Positions 37,137 to 45,234 of a stretch of 64,000 nucleotides of DNA are shown piece by piece; position 1 is the stretch's first letter, and each line of letters begins with the position of its first letter. Both the position numbers and the translations under genes were made by a program. This DNA comes from JAUMBM01 sp964645715. GTDB taxonomy: Bacteria > Bacteroidota > Bacteroidia > Chitinophagales > Saprospiraceae. The notes below the pieces were generated by a model that worked only from the letters and a program-made list of their open reading frames with translations, made no database searches and had not been told where the DNA came from. The stretch spans positions 1 through 64,000 of the forward strand of contig CAZYAO010000006.1 of assembly GCA_964645715.1 (NCBI GenBank), read 5' to 3'.

Positions 37137-37270
37137 GTTGTTTCATTGTCAAAGAATGGTTTCTTTGACATTGATATTGATAGAAGACCGGGCAGGAGGG
37201 GGGTAGGTTGTTTCGCCGTCAAAAAATGGTTTTTTTGGCGATGATGTCGATATAAGAGAGGGCAGTAGGG
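37111..37270. repeat. 70-bp tandem repeat (two full copies, one decayed part copy)
   Basis: Copies at 37111-37180 and 37181-37250 match at 59 of 70 positions; 37251-37270 resembles the first 20 bases of the unit. Each full copy carries the last codons and stop of the upstream hydrolase, then a hairpin with the loop TGGT (10 core pairs in copy 1). Several of the 11 differences keep the hairpin paired. It lies between the convergent hydrolase and hemN genes and may act as a terminator for both. Confidence 0.85.
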
Positions 37271-37283
37271 AGATGGTCCGGGG

Positions 37284-38633
37284 CTATAGTCGGCTGAAGA
37301 GCGCCTGTTGTGGTTGGGCAGCCCAGTAGTGTGCATCAAAGGCCAGGCTGATGTTGCGCAGAAAAGGCTTGCCTGCTGCTGTGATACGCAGATAATGGTC
37401 TCCTAGTTCTATGAGTGCATCGTCCATAAATTCATCCAGCCGCGCTAATCCTTCGAAAAGGGCAGGGCATTGGGAGGAGGAATCTTCCCAGGAAGTATAC
37501 TGCCTGCACATGAGGTTGAGTATATGTTTGCGGATAATCTCATCCTCGGGGCTAAGTTCATATCCTTTGATGAGCGGAAATTCTCCACAGGCAACCCTAA
37601 GCTGGTAAGCTTCAACCGTCTTTTCATTTTGGGCAAAGCCTGACCAGGTGTCGCTGATAGCAGATGTACCGAGGCCAATGCTGAGCAGTGTCAGGCTGGG
37701 GGTGTAGCCCATAAAATTGCGGTGCAGGCTGCCTGCCCGATGGGCAACCGCCAGACTGTCTTCGGGCAGTGCAAAATGATCCATACCAATTTCCTCATAA
37801 CCGGCATCAAGCAGCAGATCTCTGCCCAACTCATACAATGCCCGTTTTTCAGCCCCCAGCGGCAAATCTTTTTCGCTGTAGGCACGCTGGCTGGGTTTTA
37901 CCCAAGGCACATGGGCATAGCTGTAAAAAGCAATCCGATCGGGCCGCAAGGCATTAATTTGTTCCATATTGGCCCGTATGTGTTCAGGTGTTTGAAAAGG
38001 GAGGCCGAAAATCAGGTCATAATTGACCGATGAATAACCTATCTCTCTTGCCCAGCGAGTAACCTGTGCAATTTGCTCGCGGGTCTGAAAGCGATTGATG
38101 GTGCGCAGAATATGATTGTCAAAGTCCTGAACGCCTACACTGATGCGTCGAAAGCCCAATTCATACAGCAGACGCAGGTGTTCGCGTGTGGTGGAGGCAG
38201 GATGCGCCTCAAAGCTGCCTTCAAAATCGGAGGCCACTGCAGCTCCCTCAAGAAGGATGGAGAGGAAGCGGTACAGATTGTCGGGAGAAAAAAAAGTAGG
38301 CGTCCCTCCACCTAAATGAAGCTCGCGCAGGCGCAGCCTGCCCGGCAGGGCATCAAGATAGAGAGCCCACTCTGCCAACAGAGCTGTTATGTAAGGATCC
38401 TCCAGACCGTGATTGGTAGTAATACGCTTATTGCAGCCACAGTATGTGCATAATTTTTCGCAAAAAGGCAGGTGAACGTATACACTGCTGTCCGGGGAAG
38501 TATTGTAGGCTCGTAGCAGCTGTGCCCGCCACGATGATTGATCAAATGCGTCATCCTGCCAATACGGTGCTGTCGGGTAGCTTGTATATCTCGGCGCAGG
38601 GCGGTCGTATTTTTCAATTAGCGTATTCTTCAT
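37284..38633 (-). CDS. hemN: Oxygen-independent coproporphyrinogen III oxidase
   Basis: HemN is a radical SAM enzyme that decarboxylates coproporphyrinogen III to protoporphyrinogen IX without oxygen. From ATG 38633 the 449-residue product begins MKNTLIEKYD and shows 'RYTSYPTAPYW'. The cluster cysteines are Cys58, Cys62 and Cys65, with Cys67 beside them ('CEKLCTYCGC'), as in true HemN. 'LHLGGGTPTFFS' follows. The frame is open far upstream to 38939, but this would cross the divergent promoter region and antisense the ATPase gene. A TAATTTTG element at 38658-38651 fits the chosen start. Confidence 0.95.
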   Translation of the reverse strand: MKNTLIEKYDRPAPRYTSYPTAPYWQDDAFDQSSWRAQLLRAYNTSPDSSVYVHLPFCEKLCTYCGCNKRITTNHGLEDPYITALLAEWALYLDALPGRLRLRELHLGGGTPTFFSPDNLYRFLSILLEGAAVASDFEGSFEAHPASTTREHLRLLYELGFRRISVGVQDFDNHILRTINRFQTREQIAQVTRWAREIGYSSVNYDLIFGLPFQTPEHIRANMEQINALRPDRIAFYSYAHVPWVKPSQRAYSEKDLPLGAEKRALYELGRDLLLDAGYEEIGMDHFALPEDSLAVAHRAGSLHRNFMGYTPSLTLLSIGLGTSAISDTWSGFAQNEKTVEAYQLRVACGEFPLIKGYELSPEDEIIRKHILNLMCRQYTSWEDSSSQCPALFEGLARLDEFMDDALIELGDHYLRITAAGKPFLRNISLAFDAHYWAAQPQQALFSRL

Positions 38634-38650
38634 CGTTCCTCTTATTGGGA

Positions 38651-38658
38651 CAAAATTA
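38651..38658 (-). promoter_or_regulatory. Candidate -7 element of hemN
   Basis: TAATTTTG on the - strand matches TAnnTTTG, 17 bases before ATG 38633. It gives a very short leader. Confidence 0.5.
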
Positions 38659-38740
38659 CCGGCCACCGGCAGGGAGGCAGGGTGATTTTTGTCATGGCAG
38701 CGGATGATATAAGTCGTGAGTTTACCGTCCTGTACGATTG

Positions 38741-38748
38741 TATTTTTG
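38741..38748 (+). promoter_or_regulatory. Candidate -7 element of the copper ATPase gene
   Basis: TATTTTTG matches TAnnTTTG. It lies 30 bases before ATG 38779 and inside the longer open frame that begins with GTG 38716, so it supports the later start. Confidence 0.5.
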
Positions 38749-38778
38749 ACCGGGCTATTGCGAGCAGCCCTTATTACG

Positions 38779-41247
38779 ATGAGACTGGACGATAACTTAC
38801 TTTCCGTCAGGGCCGGGAAACGGGCCACAACGCAGTGTTTCCACTGTGGGGATAACTGCCAGCCGGGCCTTATTTTGGCCGACGAACATGATTTTTGCTG
38901 TGAAGGCTGCAAAACCGTGTATTCACTTCTGCGTGACAACGGACTGGATGGGTATTACAAAATCAATCCGGCAGCAGGAATAAGCCGTAAAAATCAGCAG
39001 GAAGAGCGCTATGCATGGCTGGATGATCCGGAGGTCGAGCAAAAACTACTCGAATTTTCGGAAGGGCGCCATGGGCGCATTCGCCTTCACCTGCCGCAGA
39101 TACATTGTGCTTCCTGCATTTGGCTGCTTGAAAATCTACCTAAGCTGCATACAGGCTTTCTCAGCAGCCACGTCAATTTTCCCAAGCGGGAGGCTTCTAT
39201 CGTTTTTGACAGAGAGCACATAAGCCTTCGAAAGGCTGTCGAGATGCTGGCCGCTATCGGCTATCCGCCGGATCTTCGGCTCGACAGGCTGTCGGGGAGC
39301 AAGCAGCGTACGCCGGAGACAAAACTGTACTTGCAGCTGGGAATAGCAGGCTTTTCTTTCGGAAATATTATGCTGCTGAGCTTTCCCGAATACTTGGGTA
39401 TGCAGGCATGGAATGGTGGCGAACTTCCTTTTTACATCAATCTTTTCAACATTCTGCTGGCAACCCCCGTGCTTTTCTACAGCAGCCAGGACTATTTCAG
39501 ATCTGCTTGGGCGGGTATCCGTCATAAGGACTGGAATATTGATATCCCTATTGCGCTCGGAATGATCGTCCTTTTTGGGCGGAGTCTGTACGAAATCATG
39601 ACAGGCTACGGACCAGGCTACCTCGATAGTCTGGCCGGACTTGCTTTCTTTCTGCTGACGGGCAGATGGTTTCAGCGACGGACATACCAACAACTTTCTT
39701 TTGACAGGGATTATAAGTCTTACTTTCCGGTAGCCGCCCAACGGCTCGGCGCCGAAGGAGAGGAGGAGTCGGTCACGCTCGACAAACTGCAGCCGGGCGA
39801 TGAACTCGTTATACGGCATGCCGAGCTCATTCCGGCGGATGCACATTTGCTCGGAGGTAAGGCGCGTATCGATTATAGCTTTGTGAGTGGAGAGGCCGAG
39901 CCAGTTGTCAAGCAGGCTGGCGATCGCCTGTTTGCAGGTGGACGGCAGCAGGGGGAGGCCATTCGTATTGTATTGGAAAAAAGGGTAGATCAGAGTTATC
40001 TTACTCAGCTTTGGGTAGAGAGCGATCTGCGGGATGAGGGTAGCAGCTCAGCAAGCGGTATTGCCAAAAAAGTCGGACGGTATTTCACCTTCACTATTTT
40101 GGCCATCTCTATGATTACGCTGGCCTATTGGTGGCCTCACAATCCCGGGCTTGCAATTAATGCTTTCACGGCGGTACTCATCATCGCCTGTCCTTGCGCG
40201 CTGGCGCTGGCCGTCCCTTTTACCTTAGGCACCGCCCTTAGGATGCTCACGCGTACAGGCGTCTACAGCAAAAATACAGAAGCTATTGAACGATTATCGG
40301 CAGCAAGTACAATCGTCTTTGATAAGACAGGAACACTTACAGACAGTAAAAGCCTCGAAGTGGATTATTCGGGTAGTCCGTTGGATAAATACGCAAAATC
40401 GGCATTGTTGAAACTTAGCCGACAGAGTACGCATCCAATGAGTATGGCTGTTCACGCGTGGTTGCGCGCCCAAACAGGGGGAGAGGTTTTGCCCGACAGC
40501 GAGCTGGACTTTTTCTGGGAGGAAACGGGTAAAGGTGTATCGGCCCAGGTCAATGGGCAGTCGCTCCGACTTGGGCGGCTCGACTGGGTTAGGGGAGTTC
40601 AGCCGGAACTATCAGGAGAAGGGGAGGTATACTGGGCCTGGGGACCTCGTCTCGGCGGCGCATTCAGTGTGCGACAGGCATTCAGGGAAGGACTGGGAGA
40701 TTTGATGACGGCTTTGTCGAAGGAGCATACGCGCAGTCTACATTTACTTTCCGGTGATAATGAGCGCGCATACACACAGCTTACCACGGTTTTTCCTGCC
40801 AATGCGCAGCTGAAATTCAGACAGAGCCCACATGATAAACTCGCCTTTATCCGGGAGCTTGAAGAAAATGGCGAGCGCGTGCTCATGATTGGTGACGGGC
40901 TCAACGATGCGGGCGCACTCAAACGCGCTTGGGTGGGTATGGTAATTACTGAAAAGGCCAACAATTTTACACCCGCCAGCGACCTTATATTTGAAGGAAA
41001 ATACTTTGAAAGCTTACCACAGATAATACGGTATGCTAAGGCGAGCGTACGGCTCGTTTATGTTGCTTTCTTTTTTGCCTTTGTATACAATGTCATAGGA
41101 TTGAGCTTTGCTGTACGAGGTGCCCTGTCGCCAGTGGTTGCAGCCATCCTTATGCCCGTAAGTTCAATCACAATCGTAGCATTGGGTGTTGCCGGCAGCA
41201 GCCTGATCTTCAGGTATATTTTTACCAAAAGCAAGCAGGAATCCTGA
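38779..41247 (+). CDS. Copper-type heavy-metal P-type ATPase, CcoI/FixI-like
   Basis: From ATG 38779 the 822-residue protein has a Cys-rich N-terminal segment (Cys20, 23, 27, 40, 41, 44), then a heavy-metal-associated domain with Cys110-x-x-Cys113, about eight membrane spans, the transport motif CPC at 471-473, the phosphorylated Asp515 in DKTGTLTD and the HP motif in 'STHPMS'. The N-terminal Cys-rich extension is typical of CcoI/FixI, which supplies copper for cbb3 oxidase assembly. No ccoS, ccoN or ccoG gene lies next to it here, so the role is inferred from architecture. It is divergent from hemN. Confidence 0.92.
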   Translation: MRLDDNLLSVRAGKRATTQCFHCGDNCQPGLILADEHDFCCEGCKTVYSLLRDNGLDGYYKINPAAGISRKNQQEERYAWLDDPEVEQKLLEFSEGRHGRIRLHLPQIHCASCIWLLENLPKLHTGFLSSHVNFPKREASIVFDREHISLRKAVEMLAAIGYPPDLRLDRLSGSKQRTPETKLYLQLGIAGFSFGNIMLLSFPEYLGMQAWNGGELPFYINLFNILLATPVLFYSSQDYFRSAWAGIRHKDWNIDIPIALGMIVLFGRSLYEIMTGYGPGYLDSLAGLAFFLLTGRWFQRRTYQQLSFDRDYKSYFPVAAQRLGAEGEEESVTLDKLQPGDELVIRHAELIPADAHLLGGKARIDYSFVSGEAEPVVKQAGDRLFAGGRQQGEAIRIVLEKRVDQSYLTQLWVESDLRDEGSSSASGIAKKVGRYFTFTILAISMITLAYWWPHNPGLAINAFTAVLIIACPCALALAVPFTLGTALRMLTRTGVYSKNTEAIERLSAASTIVFDKTGTLTDSKSLEVDYSGSPLDKYAKSALLKLSRQSTHPMSMAVHAWLRAQTGGEVLPDSELDFFWEETGKGVSAQVNGQSLRLGRLDWVRGVQPELSGEGEVYWAWGPRLGGAFSVRQAFREGLGDLMTALSKEHTRSLHLLSGDNERAYTQLTTVFPANAQLKFRQSPHDKLAFIRELEENGERVLMIGDGLNDAGALKRAWVGMVITEKANNFTPASDLIFEGKYFESLPQIIRYAKASVRLVYVAFFFAFVYNVIGLSFAVRGALSPVVAAILMPVSSITIVALGVAGSSLIFRYIFTKSKQES

Positions 41248-41290
41248 GATTTATGCCGTCTTTCAAGTGAGACCCGGAGAATATTTTAGT

Positions 41291-41330
41291 AAAAAGCCGG
41301 CAGCGGTCCAAAGACCCCTGCCGGCTTTCG
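41291..41330. terminator. Bidirectional terminator between the copper ATPase gene and ahcY
   Basis: An 11-bp perfect stem (41293-41303 with 41318-41328) has A-rich and T-containing flanks. It lies between two convergent stop codons. Confidence 0.8.
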
Positions 41331-41354
41331 TACATCGCCCAAAAAATATAAAGC

Positions 41355-42665
41355 CTAGTAGCGATAGTACTCAGGCTTGAATGGTCCCTCAGGCGACACG
41401 CCAATGTAGCTGGCCTGTTCGTCAGATAGTATGTCCAGTTCAACACCAATTTTGGCGAGGTGCAGCAGCGCAACCTGCTCATCCAGATGTTTGGGCAGCA
41501 TATACACCTTATTCTCGTATTGCCCTTCGTTCTTCCAAAGTTCAATCTGTGCCAATACCTGATTGGTAAAGGATGTAGACATCACGAAAGAGGGGTGACC
41601 GGTGGCACAGCCCAGATTGACAAGGCGACCTTCTGCCAACACGATGATATCCTTACCATCGACATTGTACATGTCTACCTGAGGCTTGATATTGACTTTG
41701 GTCTGCCCATAGGCGGCATTCAGCCATGCCATATCAATCTCGTTATCGAAGTGGCCAATGTTGCAGACGATGGCTTTGTCTTTCAACAGGCGGAAGTGCT
41801 TCTCACCTACGATGTTAACATTGCCGGTTGCAGTGACAATAATATCAGCAAGGGGAGCAGCGTACGACATTTTGCGCACTTCGAAACCATCCATGGCTGC
41901 CTGCAGCGCGCATATCGGATCAATCTCTGTGACAATTACGCGAGAGCCGGCGCCACGCAGACTGGCAGCCGTACCTTTTCCAACATCTCCGTAGCCCGCC
42001 ACAACAGCCACTTTACCGGCCATCATGATATCAGTTGCCCGGCGGATGGCATCCACACTACTCTCGCGGCATCCGTATTTGTTATCAAACTTAGACTTGG
42101 TGACAGAGTCGTTGACATTGATCGCTGGTAGCGGAAGCGTACCGTTGGCCATACGCTCGTACAGGCGATGTACACCAGTCGTCGTTTCCTCAGAGATGCC
42201 CCTGATACCTGCGACTAATTCGGGGTGTTGATCCAACACCACGTTGGTGAGGTCTCCTCCGTCATCGAGAATCATATTGAGTGGCTGACCACCTTCGAAG
42301 GCAAACAACGTCTGCTCAACACACCACCAAAATTCCTCCTCTGTCTGGCCCTTCCAAGCATATACTGGAATACCCGCTGCCGCGATAGCTGCCGCTGCGT
42401 GATCCTGAGTAGAAAAAATATTGCAGGAAGACCAAGTCACCTCGGCGCCCAATTCTACGAGGGTTTCAATGAGGACAGCCGTTTGTATGGTCATGTGCAG
42501 ACAGCCGGCAACGCGGGCACCACGCAGTGGTTTGAGCGGACCATATTGTTCGCGAAGTGCCATAAGACCTGGCATTTCAGCTTCCGCAAGTCGTATTTCC
42601 TTACGGCCCCAGTCGGCCATGTTGATATCCTTGACTTTGTACTTCAAGGTAGTTGCAGTTGACAT
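41355..42665 (-). CDS. ahcY: S-adenosylhomocysteine hydrolase
   Basis: AhcY reversibly splits S-adenosylhomocysteine into adenosine and homocysteine, relieving inhibition of methyltransferases. From ATG 42665 the product is 436 residues. The NAD-binding 'VVAGYGDVGKGTAASLRGAG' segment, 'DDGGDLTN' and 'AINVNDSVTKSKFDN' are all present, and it ends in the family tail 'PEYYRY'. ATG 42701 would sit upstream of the likely transcription start, so 42665 is preferred. Confidence 0.97.
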   Translation of the reverse strand: MSTATTLKYKVKDINMADWGRKEIRLAEAEMPGLMALREQYGPLKPLRGARVAGCLHMTIQTAVLIETLVELGAEVTWSSCNIFSTQDHAAAAIAAAGIPVYAWKGQTEEEFWWCVEQTLFAFEGGQPLNMILDDGGDLTNVVLDQHPELVAGIRGISEETTTGVHRLYERMANGTLPLPAINVNDSVTKSKFDNKYGCRESSVDAIRRATDIMMAGKVAVVAGYGDVGKGTAASLRGAGSRVIVTEIDPICALQAAMDGFEVRKMSYAAPLADIIVTATGNVNIVGEKHFRLLKDKAIVCNIGHFDNEIDMAWLNAAYGQTKVNIKPQVDMYNVDGKDIIVLAEGRLVNLGCATGHPSFVMSTSFTNQVLAQIELWKNEGQYENKVYMLPKHLDEQVALLHLAKIGVELDILSDEQASYIGVSPEGPFKPEYYRY

Positions 42666-42698
42666 TGGAAAAGAGGTTATTATTGTAATAATACGCGA

Positions 42699-42706
42699 CA
42701 AAGATA
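42699..42706 (-). promoter_or_regulatory. Candidate -7 element of ahcY
   Basis: TATCTTTG matches TAnnTTTG exactly, about 33 bases before ATG 42665. No SAH or SAM riboswitch core was seen in the leader. Confidence 0.5.
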
Positions 42707-42823
42707 CTCATTCTCTGCCAAATAATCACGTACAAGGAGGAGCGTTTGCCAGGTGAGAAAATAAATACAAACTGGCCCTAAAGTATTTTGGCGCCAACAG
42801 GCGGCAAAAAAAAGGACTAACAG

Positions 42824-42863
42824 AAGAACCTCTTTGGCAGCGTCAGCGGCCAAAGAGGTTCTT
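42824..42863 (-). terminator. Terminator of the di-haem peroxidase gene
   Basis: A 15-bp perfect stem (42824-42838 with 42849-42863) closes a 10-base loop 28 bp after the peroxidase stop. A run of T follows at a short distance on the - strand. Confidence 0.85.
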
Positions 42864-42890
42864 AGACAATCTCTTGCTTTTGCTTTAGGA

Positions 42891-44057
42891 TCAGAAAGGA
42901 TCGCTAAAACGATGATCTGTGATGAATTCCTGATCGGTCAGGGACTCAAGGAAGGCAACCAAAGCTGCTTTATCCGCGTTGGAAAAATTGAAGCGGACGG
43001 GTGTGCCATTGGGCGACCGCAGGCGATGGTCGAGGTTGGGGTGTGATTTGATACCCGTGCTGTAATGGTCAATCACCTCCTCCAGTGTCGCAAAGCGACC
43101 GTCGTGCATATAAGGAGCCGTAAGCGCAATATTGCGCAGGAAAGGAATCTTAAATACACCAAAATCAGTAGGAGCATGAGTGCGCTCGCCCCGGCCATTG
43201 TCGGCATATACCTGATCAAGCCCATTGTTGGCCATACTAATAAATACCGGCGATGACATATCCGTTCCGTGACAGGAACTACAGTTGTTCATGAAAAGGC
43301 TTTTACCCCGATTTTCCAGCTGGCTGTAGTTGGAAAAGTCAGCGAACGGATCCCGCGTCCTGTTGAGGCCGTCATCAAAGCGGGACTTTGTCGACACGAA
43401 TGCGTTGAGAAACTCCTGCAGCGCCTCGGTGATGCGGTCACCACTGATCTGGTCATCGCCAAACGCTTTGGAGAAGAGAATTTCGTAATGCTCCTGACCG
43501 CGGAGGCGCGAAACGAGATCCGACATCTTCATGCCCATCTCGACTTCATCTTCAATCGTCAGATGACTTTGCTCCGAGATGCTACTGGCGCGTTCATCCC
43601 AGAAGAAGCCAATACCTGCCACATTGCCGAAAGAAGAACTTCCGTCGTAGGAAGAGACGAAATTGGCAGCTGTAGCCAAAGCCAATGAATTGCGACGGGT
43701 AAGTTGACCATCGAAGCCCTCGCTGAGCGCCTTGTCATCAGAGAAAGCCAATTCCTGCTTGTGGCAGGAAGCACAGGAAACTGTCTGCGTCCGTGAGAGC
43801 TGCTTGTCGTAAAACAGCACACGTCCCAAAGTCGCTTTGGCATTGTGAATGACCGGAGCGGCAGCTCCTGCCATGTGCGGTGGCAGCTGGAATCGATAAT
43901 TGATTTGTTCCTCGGGCAGGTTGAGCGTCTGCCTCAGTACAGCATACTCCGAAGGGCTGTAGGTCTGTGTATATGATACTTCCTCATCTTTGAGGCAGCT
44001 ACTAAGGCTACCTGCAATGAGGGCGGACAAGAGGACGATTCGTGGAAATGTATTCAT
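42891..44057 (-). CDS. Di-haem cytochrome c peroxidase family lipoprotein
   Basis: The 388-residue protein has a lipoprotein signal ending at Cys21 ('SLSSC'). Two c-type haem motifs are present: Cys95-x-x-Cys98-His99 ('CASCH') and Cys259-x-x-Cys262-His263 ('CSSCH'). This is the bacterial CCP/MauG fold; it would reduce H2O2 in the periplasm with electrons from a cytochrome, or act as a MauG-like oxidase. A TATCTTTG element lies at 44107-44100. It is monocistronic. Confidence 0.93.
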   Translation of the reverse strand: MNTFPRIVLLSALIAGSLSSCLKDEEVSYTQTYSPSEYAVLRQTLNLPEEQINYRFQLPPHMAGAAAPVIHNAKATLGRVLFYDKQLSRTQTVSCASCHKQELAFSDDKALSEGFDGQLTRRNSLALATAANFVSSYDGSSSFGNVAGIGFFWDERASSISEQSHLTIEDEVEMGMKMSDLVSRLRGQEHYEILFSKAFGDDQISGDRITEALQEFLNAFVSTKSRFDDGLNRTRDPFADFSNYSQLENRGKSLFMNNCSSCHGTDMSSPVFISMANNGLDQVYADNGRGERTHAPTDFGVFKIPFLRNIALTAPYMHDGRFATLEEVIDHYSTGIKSHPNLDHRLRSPNGTPVRFNFSNADKAALVAFLESLTDQEFITDHRFSDPF

Positions 44058-44099
44058 AGCTTGCCAACAATTTGTAAATGTATATCAGTCTAGCTCACC

Positions 44100-44107
44100 C
44101 AAAGATA
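44100..44107 (-). promoter_or_regulatory. Candidate -7 element of the di-haem peroxidase gene
   Basis: TATCTTTG matches TAnnTTTG exactly, 42 bases before the start. Confidence 0.5.
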
Positions 44108-44197
44108 ATTGAGATTGGGCGTGCATTCGTATAAATAACAGTTTTTTAACACTGTTGAGAATGCTTTTGGCTAGCCCGGTAACAAAACCCTATTTTA

Positions 44198-44253
44198 AAC
44201 AAAAGCACATCCCCTTAACTTTTCGGAAAAAATTAAAGGGATGTGCTTTTGTT
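44198..44253 (-). terminator. Terminator after the gene at 44279-45073
   Basis: A long stem pairs 44198-44213 with 44238-44253 over 16 positions, extended inwards by two more pairs past a bulge. On the - strand the descending arm ends GTTT and leads to TTTAAAATA. Confidence 0.8.
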
Positions 44254-44278
44254 TATTATCCAACTTTGCCGCAGCAGA

Positions 44279-45073
44279 CTACTCTTGTGTATCCGGCCGC
44301 TCAGCCTGATTTTGCTTCTGTATCTTGTTGAGTACCAAGGCTGCTTTTAGTAAGAAGTCATCATGGAACTCTGTATATTCATTGTATACCATCATCAGTC
44401 GGGCTGCATCATAAGCAGCAGACTTGGGCAGTAACTGACGGGCAGCAATCGGATGTAGCCAATATTCGAGATTGTTAGAGCGCAGGTAAGAGCGATCCAT
44501 TTCGAAGTTGATGACTACTGATAGCTTATTGAGCGAGAAGAGGTAGTCGGTCTCGCGGTTGAGATCCTTCTGGATATCAATAATGTTGACGCGATTGAAG
44601 CTGAAGCCCGTGCGCTCACACAGGAAAATATCTCTCCGGCCATCAAATACAATCAGGTCGCGGATACCATATTTCTTGAAATTTTTGAGCAGAAAGCTCT
44701 TGATGGGAGCCTTTGACGGGCGAAGCTGGCGAAAAGCCTGCTGCAGCTGGGCGTCGTCGAGCCGAAAATCCTCTTCATACGGGCGCCTGCGACGCGTACG
44801 CATGTTGAAGACCTCTTTGGCACGGCCGATCGTGTGCCCTAAGTCGTTGGTGCGCGCAAAAACATTGACAACGTCAACGTTTGCATTATTAACCCAGCTT
44901 TCAATAAAAATTTTGTTTGATCCGTACTCGAAAACCAGTAACGCAATCTCACTGATGGCATAAAAGTTGGGGTAACCGCCGTAAATGTTTCCATACTTCA
45001 GTTCCAGGAAAGCAACAGTATTGTTGCTACCGGAAGAGTGGTAGTTTTGGTTTGATCTTTGTTGCTCTTTCAT
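44279..45073 (-). CDS. Protein of unknown function, faintly exonuclease-like
   Basis: I do not recognise the family with confidence. The 264-residue soluble protein has an N-terminal strand 'NTVAFLELKYGNIYGGYPNFYAISEIALLVF' arranged like the first strand of a DEDD exonuclease (shown here only in part: 'FLELKYG', 'ISEIALLVFE'). Later come 'IRDLIVFDGRRDIFLC' and 'LPKSAAYDAARLMM', which resemble motifs II and III. Key acidic residues of motif I and the motif III His (Lys here) seem altered. A basic stretch 'NMRTRRRRP' lies near residue 90. It has its own TACCTTTG promoter element and terminator. Confidence 0.6.
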   Translation of the reverse strand: MKEQQRSNQNYHSSGSNNTVAFLELKYGNIYGGYPNFYAISEIALLVFEYGSNKIFIESWVNNANVDVVNVFARTNDLGHTIGRAKEVFNMRTRRRRPYEEDFRLDDAQLQQAFRQLRPSKAPIKSFLLKNFKKYGIRDLIVFDGRRDIFLCERTGFSFNRVNIIDIQKDLNRETDYLFSLNKLSVVINFEMDRSYLRSNNLEYWLHPIAARQLLPKSAAYDAARLMMVYNEYTEFHDDFLLKAALVLNKIQKQNQAERPDTQE

Positions 45074-45120
45074 AGTCGTTCTCGGGCGAAAGCTTTCACT
45101 TGTTGTTTAATACCGAATCA

Positions 45121-45128
45121 CAAAGGTA
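45121..45128 (-). promoter_or_regulatory. Candidate -7 element of the gene at 44279-45073
   Basis: TACCTTTG matches TAnnTTTG exactly, about 48 bases before ATG 45073. Confidence 0.45.
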
Positions 45129-45234
45129 AAAAGTATTGGAATAAATACTCAGACACTTTTTATAAATCAGTAAAAATAAGCCATAAATCTTAGTAAAAAA
45201 AGGCTTTCAGCAGAAGAATAAATGTTTTTACTCT

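Noticed and set aside
37100..37339. 79-codon - strand frame across the tandem repeat
   Set aside because: It is the reverse reading of the repeat and of the 3' ends of two real genes.
38634..38939. N-terminal extension of hemN
   Set aside because: It crosses the divergent promoters and the 5' part of the copper ATPase gene. The HemN family start is at 38633.
42666..42890. SAH or SAM riboswitch before ahcY
   Set aside because: No recognisable aptamer core; only a promoter element and the neighbouring gene's terminator are present.
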